DNA of 64,000 nucleotides from Streptomyces bottropensis ATCC 25435 (GTDB lineage Bacteria > Actinomycetota > Actinomycetes > Streptomycetales > Streptomycetaceae): contig NZ_KB911581.1 in the NCBI RefSeq assembly GCF_000383595.1, forward strand, positions 7,833,519 through 7,897,518, written 5' to 3'. How positions within the stretch are numbered: the stretch's first letter is position 1; the number at the start of each line of letters is the position of its first letter. Below the pieces are notes generated by a model. That model was not told where the DNA came from and made no database searches. It was given only the letters and a program-made list of their open reading frames with translations. Shown here piece by piece: positions 40,902-50,151 of this stretch. Position numbers and translations under genes: made by a program.

Positions 40902-41959
40902 CAGGCGGGGCTCTCCGGGTTCTGCGGGTCCTGCGGGCCCGACGGCTCCTGCGGACTCTGCGAGTCCTGCGGCGTCGACGGGGCGGGCTCGACGGGCGCC
41001 GGGGACGCCGGTCCGTCGGCGACGGTGTCCGTGCCGGGGCCCGGGCCCGGGCCCGGGTCGGGTGAGCCGGTCTCGGAGGGCGAGGGCGAGGGCGCGGGCG
41101 ACTCCGCGGGACTGGGGTCCACCTTCGGCGGCTCGGGCGCGGGGGCGGTCGGCTCGGGGTCCTTCGCGCCGCCGCTCGGCTGCGGCTTCGGCGTCGCCTT
41201 GGCGCTGGGTCCGGCCGACGGCTCGGCGCTGGCGGACTTCTCCGGCTGCTTCGCCTTGCCGGACGAACCGGCCGGGGACTTGGCGCCGGGCGAGGACGTC
41301 GCTCCCGTACGGCCCCTGCCCTGGCCCGCGTCCGGTACGAAGCCCTCCGCCTCGTCGGACCGGTCGTCCGACTCGGCGGGCAGCGGGGGCGTGTCCACCT
41401 TGCCCGCCGGTTTGTCGTCCTTCTGCATCGGCACCGGCAGCCAGGGCGCGTCGGAGTTGCCCGACACGAGGGTGCCGACGATGACCACGGCGTACGCGGC
41501 GCAGGCGGTGCCGACGGCGATGCCGAGGCGCCGGTAGAGGTTCCGGCGGCGGCCCGATTCGTCCACGAAGACCGGGCCGTCGGAGTCCTGAGCGGCTTCC
41601 GAGGCGTCCCCGTCCTTGCCGGCGTGCCTGCCCTGGCCCTCGTCCACTTCGCGCCCCACACCGTCGAGTTGCACGGTCACCTCGTGCGGATCGTGATTAC
41701 GGCCCGGCTGGTCGGGCTGTTCCCAGGGCGCCGGGACGACACCCGACAGGGCCCCGGGCGCCGCGGAGGCGGTCGGCTGCCGGGGCACTCCGCTCGCTCG
41801 GGCCGGCCCGCTCCGGGAGACGGCTCCCGTTCTGCCGGTGGCCTCGGGCCAGACCACCTCGCCGCCGGAGCCACTACCACCACGGCCTGGACCGAGGCCT
41901 TCACCTTCGCCGTCGGTCCGCTTCGGCTGAATGCCGTTGGGCCAGTTGTCGACGTGCAC
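40901..41959 (-). CDS. matA: MatA: single-pass protein of the aggregation cluster, 352 aa
   Basis: A cytoplasmic N-terminal part of about 125 low-complexity residues (VHVDNWPNGIQPKRTDGEGEG...), one membrane helix (LGIAVGTACAAYAVVIVGTLV, about 147-167), then about 185 outer residues rich in Pro/Ser/Glu/Lys (PAESPAPSPSPSETGSPDPG). No catalytic motif is visible. The GTG at 41959 follows GGGGGGAAG. Its position directly before matB and topology match S. coelicolor MatA (SCO2963, remembered). The Pro-rich outer tail could span the wall and guide the polymer; this is inference. Confidence 0.75.
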   Translation of the reverse strand: MHVDNWPNGIQPKRTDGEGEGLGPGRGGSGSGGEVVWPEATGRTGAVSRSGPARASGVPRQPTASAAPGALSGVVPAPWEQPDQPGRNHDPHEVTVQLDGVGREVDEGQGRHAGKDGDASEAAQDSDGPVFVDESGRRRNLYRRLGIAVGTACAAYAVVIVGTLVSGNSDAPWLPVPMQKDDKPAGKVDTPPLPAESDDRSDEAEGFVPDAGQGRGRTGATSSPGAKSPAGSSGKAKQPEKSASAEPSAGPSAKATPKPQPSGGAKDPEPTAPAPEPPKVDPSPAESPAPSPSPSETGSPDPGPGPGPGTDTVADGPASPAPVEPAPSTPQDSQSPQEPSGPQDPQNPESPA

Positions 41960-42498
41960 GCACTTCCCCCCACGGGATCGTTCCGGGCGCGTGTTCGATG
42001 CCGGGCTGTCGCACTTTCCTGTACCGGACCGGACCCCCACCCGATCCGGGGCGCCCCGCCCATCACACGCACCCTGGCCAACGAATGTATGGGTGGGAAA
42101 GATGTGCACGTGTGTGCTGTCAGGTGAAGGTCATCATGATGAGTGCATCTGTGGGCGAAATCCCCCCGTCCTCCAGATCTGCCAGCCATAATCCCGCCCC
42201 CACCGCGCCACGGTCCCCATCACCCGGCCATCGCCTCCGGCCCCGACCCACCGCATGCCACGAGCGGGCACGCCGCCGCGCCCCGGCGAAGGTCCAGCTC
42301 ACCGCGCCGCCCCAGCGGCGGGAACCCGACCCCCTCACCCCCCCCGCGGCACCCCCCACCCCCGGAGACGGATCCCGTGCGCCCCATTGACGCATCCCCG
42401 GCCCGCCCCTACCTTCCGTCGAAGCGCTTCGACTTTATTCATCGAAGCGATTCGACGACACCTTTCGACGATCCATCCGACTCCCCCGGAGGCGCAGG
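41960..42498. other. 539-bp divergent region between matA and the alpha-xyloside operon
   Basis: No gene is supported. It holds the 12-bp palindrome TCATCATGATGA (42131-42142) of unknown role, a C-rich low-complexity tract near 42330-42370 and the promoter and operators listed at 42387-42455. Frames such as 41998-42390 are proline-rich artefacts. Confidence 0.6.
42387..42455 (+). promoter_or_regulatory. Promoter and twin LacI-type operators of the alpha-xyloside operon
   Basis: TTGACG (42387-42392), 17 bp, TACCTT (42410-42415) is an excellent vegetative promoter. The perfect 16-bp palindrome GTCGAAGCGCTTCGAC (42418-42433) covers the start point and a near copy, TCGAAGCGATTCGA (42442-42455), lies 24 bp on, about 45 bp before the binding-protein ATG. 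The LacI-family gene at the operon's end is the obvious regulator, since the half-site AAGCG with central CG is typical for the family. Confidence 0.75.
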
Positions 42499-43794
42499 AT
42501 GTTGACGGCACGAAGGCGTACGGCGGCGGCCGCGGTGGCACTCGGTGGAGCGCTGCTCCTGGTCTCCTGCGGCGGTTCGGACAGCGGCGGCGGTGGCGAC
42601 GGGCGGACCCTCCGCCTCTGGCACTACGAAGGCCCGGACAGCGCGATGGGCGTGGCCTGGAACGCGGCGATCAAGGAGTTCGAGAGGACCCATCCGGGCG
42701 TCGAGGTCGAGTTCGAGGAGAAGGGGTTCGAACAGATCCGGAAGACCGCCCCCATGGTCCTCAACTCCTCCGACGCGCCCGACCTCATGGAGTACAACAA
42801 GGGCAACGCGACCGCCGGTCTCCTCTCCAAGCAGGGCCTCCTCACCGACCTCACCCCGCAGGTCGGCGAGCGTGGCTGGGACAAGAAGCTCAGCGCGGGT
42901 GTCCGTACCACCAGCCGCTACGACGCCGACGGCGTCATGGGATCCGGCGCCTGGTACGGCGTACCGAACTACGCCGAGTACACGATGGTCTTCTACAACA
43001 AGGACCTCTTCGCCGAGCACGGCATCGAGGAACCCACCACGCTCGCCGAACTCACCGCCGCCATGGACGAGTTCGTGAAGGCGGGCATCACCCCGCTCGC
43101 CAACGCCGGCGCCGAGTACATGGCGCAGCAGTACCTGTACCAGCTGGCGCTGAGCAGGGCCGACCGTGCCTGGGTGGACTCCTACGAGCTGTACGAGGGC
43201 GAGACCGACTTCCACGACGCCGCCTGGACGTACGGGGCGGAGACCTTCGCGGACTGGGTGGAGAAGGGATACATCGGCGAGAAGTCGACCGGGGCGAAGT
43301 CCGAGGACGCGGGAGTCTCCTTCATCCAGGGCAAGGCGCCGATCCTGTTCTCGGGGAGCTGGTGGTACGGCCGGTTCCAGGCCGAGAACACCTTCGACTG
43401 GGGCACCTTCCTGTGGCCCGACACGAACCTCACACTCGGCTCCGGCGGCAACCTCTGGGTCGTCCCCAAGGGCGCGAAGAACAAGGAACTCGCCTACGAC
43501 TTCATCGACATCACTCTGTCGGAGAAGATCCAGAACCTGCTCGGCGACAAGGGCGGTGTCCCGGTGGCCGCGGACCCCGGCGCCATCACCGATTCCCGGG
43601 CGAAGAAGCTGATCGCCGACTTCAACACCCTCTCCGAGAAGGACGGCCTGGCCTTCTACCCGGACTGGCCCGTGCCCGGTTTCTACGACGTCCTCGTCTC
43701 CGAGACCCAGAAGCTGATCACCGGCGACGCCGGTCCGGACGCCTACCTGGACGCGATCGGGAAGGCGTACGAGAAGGACGTACCGAAGCGATGA
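42499..43794 (+). CDS. ABC sugar-binding lipoprotein, 431 aa
   Basis: CUT1-family solute-binding protein. The signal peptide ends in lipobox LLLVSCGGS. The mature part starts with LRLWHYEGPDSAMGVAWNAAIKEFE, and PDLMEYNKGNATAGLLSKQGLL and FSGSWWYGRFQAENTFDWGTFLWP follow. The ATG has CGGAGG at -8 to -13. It is first in the operon SBP-permease-permease-alpha-xylosidase-LacI. The ligand is probably an alpha-xylosyl-containing oligosaccharide such as a xyloglucan fragment or isoprimeverose, inferred from the enzyme in the operon. Confidence 0.9.
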   Translation: MLTARRRTAAAAVALGGALLLVSCGGSDSGGGGDGRTLRLWHYEGPDSAMGVAWNAAIKEFERTHPGVEVEFEEKGFEQIRKTAPMVLNSSDAPDLMEYNKGNATAGLLSKQGLLTDLTPQVGERGWDKKLSAGVRTTSRYDADGVMGSGAWYGVPNYAEYTMVFYNKDLFAEHGIEEPTTLAELTAAMDEFVKAGITPLANAGAEYMAQQYLYQLALSRADRAWVDSYELYEGETDFHDAAWTYGAETFADWVEKGYIGEKSTGAKSEDAGVSFIQGKAPILFSGSWWYGRFQAENTFDWGTFLWPDTNLTLGSGGNLWVVPKGAKNKELAYDFIDITLSEKIQNLLGDKGGVPVAADPGAITDSRAKKLIADFNTLSEKDGLAFYPDWPVPGFYDVLVSETQKLITGDAGPDAYLDAIGKAYEKDVPKR

Positions 43795-44762
43795 CGGTGA
43801 CCGTGGAGCGGGGGCGGGCGGTCGCGAAGGAGGGGCGGGGCGGCGGCGCCCGCCGGCCCCGCGCCGGCCGTGACTCCTACGCGCTGTTCCTCCTGCCCGG
43901 CGCCCTCGCCTTCCTCGCGGTCGTCGTCGTGCCGTTCCTGATGAACACGGGGGTGAGCTTCACCGACTGGCAGGGGGTCGGCGGCCCGCAATGGTCGGGG
44001 CTCGCCAACTACCGGGAGCTGCTGGACGACTCCGCGTTCTGGGCGTCGTTCCGGCACAGCCTGTTCATGGTGGTGGCGATGGCCGCCGTGCCGACCGCGC
44101 TCGGGCTGGTCCTGGCCGCCGCCCTGTTCGACTTCGTCGGCAAGCACTTCGGCAGCCGGGTCACCGCCGTGCTGCGGGCCTGCTTCTACCTGCCCCAGGT
44201 GCTGCCGATCGCGGTGGCGGGCATCGTCTGGAGCTGGATCCTCGCCCCCGAGAGCGGTTCCCTGAACGAGCTGCTGAAGGCGGCGGGGCTCGGCGGATGG
44301 CAGCAGGACTGGCTCGGCGACCCCGACCTCGCCCTCTACACGGTCATGGCCGTGATGGTCTGGGTGCAGCTCGGCTTCCCGCTGGTCGTCTTCATGGCCG
44401 GGCTGCAGCGCGTCGACCCGGCGCTGTACGAGGCCGCCGAGCTGGACGGCGCCGGCTGGTGGCGCCGCTTCCGGCACATCACCCTGCCGCAGATCCGGCC
44501 CGAGATCCATGTGGTCCTGCTGTGGTGCACGATCGCCGCGCTGAAGGTGTTCGGCGCGGTGTACGTCCTGACGAAGGGCGGCCCGGGCGGCGCCACGGAC
44601 GTGCCGTCCTACTTCTCCTTCACCACGTTCTTCGAGAAGACCCAGGTCGGCTACGGCGCCGCGATCTCCACCGTCCTGACCGTGATCGTCCTGGCCCTGG
44701 CCCTGGTCGGCCTGAGGCTCCAGACCCGAGCCGAGGACGCCGAGGAGGGAGTCCGCCCATGA
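43791..44762 (+). CDS. ABC sugar permease (MalF-like), 323 aa
   Basis: First permease of the importer: helix 1 YALFLLPGALAFLAVVVVPFLMN, then SFTDWQGVGGPQWSGLANYREL, and the EAA loop YEAAELDGAGWWRRFRHITLPQIRPEI. The ATG overlaps the binding-protein stop (ATGA). No ATPase gene is in the operon, so the shared MsiK-type ATPase is probably used. Confidence 0.9.
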   Translation: MTVTVERGRAVAKEGRGGGARRPRAGRDSYALFLLPGALAFLAVVVVPFLMNTGVSFTDWQGVGGPQWSGLANYRELLDDSAFWASFRHSLFMVVAMAAVPTALGLVLAAALFDFVGKHFGSRVTAVLRACFYLPQVLPIAVAGIVWSWILAPESGSLNELLKAAGLGGWQQDWLGDPDLALYTVMAVMVWVQLGFPLVVFMAGLQRVDPALYEAAELDGAGWWRRFRHITLPQIRPEIHVVLLWCTIAALKVFGAVYVLTKGGPGGATDVPSYFSFTTFFEKTQVGYGAAISTVLTVIVLALALVGLRLQTRAEDAEEGVRP

Positions 44763-45649
44763 CCGGCATGACCGGAGGGATCACGCGTGCGAGCAAAGCG
44801 CCGCGTACGCGCGCAGGCACACCGCGCGTGACCGCCGTCCGCCGCTACCCGGTCCTCGTGGCCCTCTGCGTCGCCGCCCTCTTCATGGTCGTCCCGTTCC
44901 TGATCGTGGCCGTGAACGCGGTGAAGTCCCCGGCGGAGTACTCGCGCGGCGGCCCGCTCAGCCTCCCCGACGGCCTCTACCTCGACGGGCTGAAGGACTT
45001 CTGGCAGCGGGTCGACTACAGCCGGAAGCTGTTCAACTCGGTGCTGATCAGCGGCTCGGTGGCGGTCCTGGCCGTCGTCCTGTCCGTGCTCAACGCGTAC
45101 GCGATCGGCATCGGCCGGGTCCGGGGCCGCACCTGGATCCTCGCCTTCTTCGTGCTGGCGAACATGCTGCCGCAGGAGGCGCTGGTCTACCCGGTGTACT
45201 TCCTCGCCAAGGAGGCCGGCCTCTACGACACGCGGCTGAGCGTGGTCATCGTCTTCACCGTGATCCAGGCGGCCTTCGGCACCTACCTCCTCTCGTCGGT
45301 CCTCGGGCGGTTCCCCCGCGAGATCGTCGAGGCGGCCCGGATCGACGGCGCGAGCACGTGGCAGATCCTGTGGCGGATCGTCGTCCCCGTCAGCCGGCCC
45401 ACCCTCGGCGTGCTCCTGGTCTTCTTCTTCATCTGGACCTGGAACGAGTTCCTGCTGCCCCTGGTGATGCTGATCTCCAACGACAACCAGACCGTCTCGG
45501 TGGCCCTCGGCGTCCTCCAGGGCCAGCGCCTGATGGACGCCACGATGACCAACGCGGCGGCCCTGCTCGGCCTGCTCCCCGCTCTCGTGTTCTTCCTCCT
45601 CTTCCAGCGCACGCTCACCCGCGGCATCGCGGTCGGAGCCGTGAAGTAG
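44759..45649 (+). CDS. ABC sugar permease (MalG-like), 296 aa
   Basis: Second permease: VLVALCVAALFMVVPFLIVAVNAVKSPAEY, a helix bundle and the EAA loop IVEAARIDGASTWQILWRIVVPVSRPTL, ending GIAVGAVK. The ATG overlaps the preceding stop by 4 bases; ATG at 44768 is also possible. The next gene follows after 24 bp with its own GGAAAGGAA site. Confidence 0.9.
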   Translation: MTGMTGGITRASKAPRTRAGTPRVTAVRRYPVLVALCVAALFMVVPFLIVAVNAVKSPAEYSRGGPLSLPDGLYLDGLKDFWQRVDYSRKLFNSVLISGSVAVLAVVLSVLNAYAIGIGRVRGRTWILAFFVLANMLPQEALVYPVYFLAKEAGLYDTRLSVVIVFTVIQAAFGTYLLSSVLGRFPREIVEAARIDGASTWQILWRIVVPVSRPTLGVLLVFFFIWTWNEFLLPLVMLISNDNQTVSVALGVLQGQRLMDATMTNAAALLGLLPALVFFLLFQRTLTRGIAVGAVK

Positions 45650-45673
45650 GCCCCGGAAAGGAACCCCCCACCC

Positions 45674-47956
45674 ATGAAGTTCACCGACGGCTACTGGCTG
45701 CTCCGCGAGGGCGTCACCGCGGCCCATCCGGTCGAGGTCCTCGACGTCACCGCCACGGACGGCACCCTGCGCGTCCACGCCCCCACCCAGCCCGTCCGCC
45801 ACCGCGGCGACCTGCTGAAGGGACCGGTCGTGACGATCGACGCGCACGCCCCGATGCCCGACGTCATCGGCGTCACCTTCACCCACTTCGAGGGCGAACG
45901 GCCACGCGGCCCGCGCTTCGAGCTGACGACCGAGGAGTTCACCCCGCACACCTCCTACGACGACGAGCACGCCACCCTCACGGCCGGAGAGCTGTCGGTC
46001 CGTGTGTCCCGCACCGGCCCCTGGCACATCGACTTCCTCGCCCACGGCCGCATCCTCACCACCAGCGGCCCCAAGTCGATGGGGATCATGCGGGAGGCGT
46101 CCGGCACCCACCACCTGCGCGAACAGCTCAATCTGGGCGTCGGCACCTCGGTGTACGGCCTCGGTGAACGCTTCGGCCCGCTCGTCAAGAACGGCCAGGT
46201 CGTCGACGTCTGGAACGCCGACGGCGGCACGGCCACCGAACAGGCCTACAAGAACGTGCCGTTCTATCTGACCGACGCGGGCTACGGCGTCTTCGTCGAC
46301 CACCCCGGCAAGGTGTCGTTCGAGGTCGCCTCGGAGGTCGTGTCGCGGGTGCAGTTCAGCGCGGAGACCCAGCGGTTGACGTACTACGTCGTCTACGGCC
46401 CCACCCCGAAGGAGATCCTCCGCAAGTACACGGCCCTCACCGGCCGCCCGGCCCTGCCGCCCGACTGGTCCTTCGGCCTCTGGCTGTCGACCTCCTTCAC
46501 CACCTCCTACGACGAGGAGACGGTGACCTCCTTCATCGAGGGCATGCGGGAGCGCCGGCTCCCCCTGTCCGTCTTCCACTTCGACTGCTTCTGGATGCGC
46601 GAGTTCCAGTGGTGCGACTTCGCGTGGGACCCCCGGGTCTTCCCGGACCCGGAGGGGATGCTGGCCCGCCTCAAACGACGCGGCCTGCGGATCAGCGTCT
46701 GGATCAACCCGTACATCGCCCAGCGCTCACCCCTCTTCGCGGAGGGCAAGGCCCTCGGCCACCTCCTGCGCCGCCCGGACGGCGACGTCTGGCAGTGGGA
46801 CCTCTGGCAACCGGGCATGGCCCTCGTCGACTTCACCAGCCCGGCGGCCCGCGAGTGGTACGCGTCGAAGCTGGAGGCGCTCCTCGCCCAGGGCGTCGAC
46901 TGCTTCAAGACCGACTTCGGCGAGCGGGTGCCCCTCGACGTGACCTGGTCCGACGGCTCGGACCCGGAGCGGATGCACAACTACTACACCTACCTCTACA
47001 ACCGCACGGTCTTCGACGTCCTGCGCAAGCACCGGGGCGAGGGCGAGGCGGTGCTCTTCGCCCGGTCGGCGACCGTCGGCAGCCAGAGCTTCCCCGTGCA
47101 CTGGGGCGGCGACTGCGAGTCGAGTTACGAGGCGATGGCCGAGTCGCTGCGCGGCGGGCTGTCCCTGGGGCTGTCGGGCTTCGGGTACTGGAGCCATGAC
47201 ATCGGCGGCTTCGAGGGCACGCCGACCCCCGCCCTCTTCAAGCGGTGGATCGCCTTCGGTCTGCTGTCCTCCCACAGCCGTCTGCACGGCTCGTCGTCGT
47301 ACCGGGTCCCCTGGCTCTTCGACGAGGAATCGGTGGACGTCCTGCGCGAGTTCACCCGGTTGAAGCTCAGCCTGATGCCCTACCTCCACGCGGCCGCCCG
47401 CACCGCCCACACCGAGGGCGTCCCCATGATGCGCGCGATGGTGCTGGAGTTCCCCGACGATCCGGGCTGCGCCCATCTGGAGCGCCAGTACATGCTCGGC
47501 CCGGACCTTCTCGTGGCCCCCGTCTTCAGCGACGAGGGGGACGTCACGTACTACGTCCCCGAGGGCACCTGGACCCGCTTCCCGGCCGGCGGGACGGTCA
47601 CCGGGCCCCGCTGGGTCCGGGAGCGGCACGACTTCACCAGCGTGCCCCTCCTGGTCCGGCCGGGCGCGGTGGTCCCGGTCGGCGCGGTGTCCGACCGCCC
47701 TGACTACGACCACGCCGACGGGGTCACACTGCGTGCGTACGGCCTCGCGCACGGGGCCCAGGTCACCGTGCGGGTGGGTGACGTGACCTTCACCGTCGTA
47801 CGGGAGGGCCGGGTGCTGCGGGCGTCGTGCGACGACCCGAGGGCGAGCTGGGGGCTCGCGGCCGGGGGCCGTGAGGTCCGGGCGGAGGCCGGCACGGGCT
47901 TTGTGACGATGGACCTCGACGGGGAGTCGGACGCCGTGGGAACGGGGCCGGCGTGA
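45674..47956 (+). CDS. yicI: GH31 alpha-xylosidase (YicI-type), 760 aa
   Basis: Cytoplasmic GH31 enzyme cleaving alpha-linked xylose. The nucleophile is D414 in KTDFGERVP and the acid/base D480 in HWGGDC; in E. coli YicI these are D416 and D482, with the same spacing. KTDFGER rather than the alpha-glucosidase WxDMNE points to alpha-xylosidase. The N-terminal beta-sandwich (YGLGERFGPLVKNGQVVDVWNADGGT) and C-terminal beta domain are complete. No signal peptide, so it acts on imported sugar. It overlaps the LacI gene by 4 bases (GTGA). Confidence 0.9.
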   Translation: MKFTDGYWLLREGVTAAHPVEVLDVTATDGTLRVHAPTQPVRHRGDLLKGPVVTIDAHAPMPDVIGVTFTHFEGERPRGPRFELTTEEFTPHTSYDDEHATLTAGELSVRVSRTGPWHIDFLAHGRILTTSGPKSMGIMREASGTHHLREQLNLGVGTSVYGLGERFGPLVKNGQVVDVWNADGGTATEQAYKNVPFYLTDAGYGVFVDHPGKVSFEVASEVVSRVQFSAETQRLTYYVVYGPTPKEILRKYTALTGRPALPPDWSFGLWLSTSFTTSYDEETVTSFIEGMRERRLPLSVFHFDCFWMREFQWCDFAWDPRVFPDPEGMLARLKRRGLRISVWINPYIAQRSPLFAEGKALGHLLRRPDGDVWQWDLWQPGMALVDFTSPAAREWYASKLEALLAQGVDCFKTDFGERVPLDVTWSDGSDPERMHNYYTYLYNRTVFDVLRKHRGEGEAVLFARSATVGSQSFPVHWGGDCESSYEAMAESLRGGLSLGLSGFGYWSHDIGGFEGTPTPALFKRWIAFGLLSSHSRLHGSSSYRVPWLFDEESVDVLREFTRLKLSLMPYLHAAARTAHTEGVPMMRAMVLEFPDDPGCAHLERQYMLGPDLLVAPVFSDEGDVTYYVPEGTWTRFPAGGTVTGPRWVRERHDFTSVPLLVRPGAVVPVGAVSDRPDYDHADGVTLRAYGLAHGAQVTVRVGDVTFTVVREGRVLRASCDDPRASWGLAAGGREVRAEAGTGFVTMDLDGESDAVGTGPA

Positions 47957-48966
47957 CGGTGAAGATCACGGACGTGGCCCGGCACGCGGGCGTCTCCCCC
48001 AGCACCGTCTCGTACGCGCTGAGCGGCAAGCGGCCGATCTCGGCGCGGACGCGGGCCCGGGTCGAGGCGTCCATCCGCGAGCTGGGCTACCGTCCGCACG
48101 CGGGCGCCCGGGCCCTGGCCAGCAGCAAGTCGAACGTGCTGGCGATGGTGGTGCCGTTACGGGCCGGGATCCATGTGCCGGTGGTCATGCGGTTCGCGGT
48201 CTCGGCCGTCACCGCGGCGCGCGCGCACGACCACGACGTGCTGCTGCTGACGCAGGAGGAGGGCGAGGAGGGTCTGCGGCGGGTCGCGGCCTCGGCCCTG
48301 GTGGACGCGCTGATCGTGATGGACGTCCGACTGCATGATCCCCGGCTGCCGCTGCTGCGTTCCCTGGACCGCCCGTCGGTGCTGGTCGGCTTCCCCGCCG
48401 ATCCCGCCGGCCTGACCTGTATCGACCTGGACTTCAGGACGGCGGGCGAACTGTGCGTGGAGCACCTGGCCGGGCTGGGGCACCGCGTGGTGGCGCTGAT
48501 CGGCTCCCCGCCCGAGGTCTACGTCCGTCAGACCTCCTTCGCCCAACGGGTCGTCCAGGGCTTCACCTCGGCCGCGACCCGCAACGGCATGTTGTCCACG
48601 GTCCGCCCCTGCGAGGCCACCCCGGCGGCCGCCCGGGCGGTGGCGGAGCGCCTCCTGCGCGAGCGGCCGGCGCTCACGGGTGTGGTCATCCACAACGAGG
48701 CGATCCTGGATCCCCTCGTCGACGCCTTCGAACATCTCGGGCTGCGTGTCCCGGCCGACCTCTCGGTCACCGCGCTCTGTCCGGACGACCTCGCGGCGAC
48801 CCTCCGGGTCCCTCTCACCTCCATCGCCATCCCGGCGGCGGAGGTGGGCGAGCGGGCGGTCGGTCTCCTGATGAGCAAGCTGGCCGGCACCCCTGTGCCC
48901 GAGGCCACTCTCCTCTCGCCCCGCCTGACCGTCCGGGCGAGCACGGCCCGCCGGGTGTCGGAGTGA
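47953..48966 (+). CDS. LacI-family repressor of the alpha-xyloside operon, 337 aa
   Basis: The helix-turn-helix is VKITDVARHAGVSPSTVSYALSGKRPISARTRARVEASIRELGYRPHAGAR, with the minor-groove hinge helix at ARALASSKSNVLAMVVP. The periplasmic-binding-like sensor domain follows and is complete. GTG at 47953 overlaps the alpha-xylosidase stop. It likely binds the GTCGAAGCGCTTCGAC operators at 42418-42455 and is released by the imported sugar, forming a simple feedback loop. Confidence 0.9.
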   Translation: MTVKITDVARHAGVSPSTVSYALSGKRPISARTRARVEASIRELGYRPHAGARALASSKSNVLAMVVPLRAGIHVPVVMRFAVSAVTAARAHDHDVLLLTQEEGEEGLRRVAASALVDALIVMDVRLHDPRLPLLRSLDRPSVLVGFPADPAGLTCIDLDFRTAGELCVEHLAGLGHRVVALIGSPPEVYVRQTSFAQRVVQGFTSAATRNGMLSTVRPCEATPAAARAVAERLLRERPALTGVVIHNEAILDPLVDAFEHLGLRVPADLSVTALCPDDLAATLRVPLTSIAIPAAEVGERAVGLLMSKLAGTPVPEATLLSPRLTVRASTARRVSE

Positions 48967-48990
48967 GGGTGTACCGGTTCACGACATGAC

Positions 48991-49022
48991 GAAGCCCCGC
49001 TGCCGTAAGGCAGCGGGGCTTC
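48991..49022. terminator. Bidirectional terminator between lacI-like gene and ssrA
   Basis: GAAGCCCCGCTGCC (48991-49004), loop GTAA, GGCAGCGGGGCTTC (49009-49022): perfect 14-bp stem between convergent transcripts. Confidence 0.9.
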
Positions 49023-49038
49023 GTCCACATGGGAATTG

Positions 49039-49422
49039 TGGAGATGGCGGGAATCGAACCCGCGTCCAACGGTGCAGAATCAGGGCTTCTCCGTGTGCAG
49101 TTCGCTGTGATTTTCTCAGCCCCGGCGATCACGCGAACAAGTCGCCGACGGGCTCAGTCACTGTGAGATTTCCCTTTTCACCCCGTGACCGGGATCAAGG
49201 TTTAGTTCCCTAGATTATGCCAGGGTCCGGGTCGGGAACACTCCCGGGCTGACACCCATTAGGGCCTTCTCTCACTGGTTATTAAGCAGCGAGGGCGAAG
49301 GTCTGGGAATCGCGCTTGGTGTTGGCGATTATTGGTTGCGACATATGGTTAACGAGATCATTGCCGCTTCCTCGACACGCTTCCCCTGCTTCGACAGCCG
49401 CTGTCGAAACCGATCATCCCCA
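49039..49422 (-). ncRNA. ssrA: Transfer-messenger RNA (ssrA)
   Basis: tmRNA for ribosome rescue, about 384 nt. The tRNA-like ends pair (5' GGGGATG with 3' CATCTCC plus discriminator A), and the T arm GCGGGTTCGATTCCCGC is present at the 3' end. The tag frame reads ANTKRDSQTFALAA followed by TAATAA (about 49314-49270). CCA is not encoded. smpB, its protein partner, is just upstream on the same strand. AT-rich pseudoknot regions stand out against the genome average. Confidence 0.95.
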
Positions 49423-49537
49423 TGTTTCACACTGTTCAATTAGGTAGAACCACTGCTCACACCGACCGCGGCCGGTGTCGTCGCTATTGTACGTGACCCA
49501 CGCACGACGGTGCCACCGTGTTCCCGGCGGCCTCGCC
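49423..49537 (-). promoter_or_regulatory. ssrA promoter region
   Basis: 115 bp between smpB and ssrA. On the minus strand TACAAT near 49487 is a good -10, and a GC-rich hairpin near 49470 (ACACCGGC...GTCGGTGT) may end the smpB transcript. How the two relate is unclear. Confidence 0.35.
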
Positions 49538-50092
49538 CTACTGGCCCCGCTGCCTCCGCTTGGCCGCCGCGATGGCCCGGTCCGACTCCCGCCGGTCCTG
49601 CTGCTCCCGCAGCGTCTGCCGCTTGTCGTACTCCTTCTTGCCTCGCGCGAGAGCGATCTCGGCCTTGGCCCGGCCGTCCTTGAAGTACAGGGCGAGGGGC
49701 ACGATGGTGTGACCCGTCTCCTGCGACTTGGACTCCAGCTTGTCGATCTCCTCGCGGTGCAGCAGCAGCTTCCGCTTGCGGCGCGCGGAGTGGTTGGTCC
49801 AGCTGCCCTGGTGATACTCGGGGATGTGGGCGTTGTGCAGCCACGCCTCCCCCCGGTCGATCTGGACGAAGCCGTCGGTCAGCGAGGTCCGGCCCTCGCG
49901 CAGCGACTTGACCTCCGTGCCGGTGAGCACGAGCCCGGCCTCGTAGGTGTCGACGATCGCGTAGTCGTGCCGGGCCTTCTTGTTCTGGGCGACGATCTTC
50001 TTCTTGCCGCCCTTCTCGCCGTCCCGGCCCTTGGTGACCGCCCCGCCCTGCTTGGGCTGGGACTCCTTCGGTACGTACATTCCCTTGCTCAT
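49538..50092 (-). CDS. smpB: SsrA-binding protein SmpB, 184 aa
   Basis: Binds tmRNA and mimics the missing codon-anticodon helix during ribosome rescue. The OB-fold core is complete: KKIVAQNKKARHDYAIVDTYEAGLVLTGTEVKSLREGRTSL, HIPEYHQGSWTNHSARRKRKLLLHREEI, and the C-terminal ALARGKKEYDKRQTLREQQDRRESDRAIA tail. It is about 25 residues longer than usual at the N-terminus (SKGMYVPKESQPKQGGAVTKG); an ATG at 50080 is also possible. Confidence 0.94.
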   Translation of the reverse strand: MSKGMYVPKESQPKQGGAVTKGRDGEKGGKKKIVAQNKKARHDYAIVDTYEAGLVLTGTEVKSLREGRTSLTDGFVQIDRGEAWLHNAHIPEYHQGSWTNHSARRKRKLLLHREEIDKLESKSQETGHTIVPLALYFKDGRAKAEIALARGKKEYDKRQTLREQQDRRESDRAIAAAKRRQRGQ

Positions 50093-50151
50093 AGTGCGCC
50101 CATTTTCGCACTACGAAGGGGGTCCGCGGGAAGCCGATTAACGAGGGCGGT

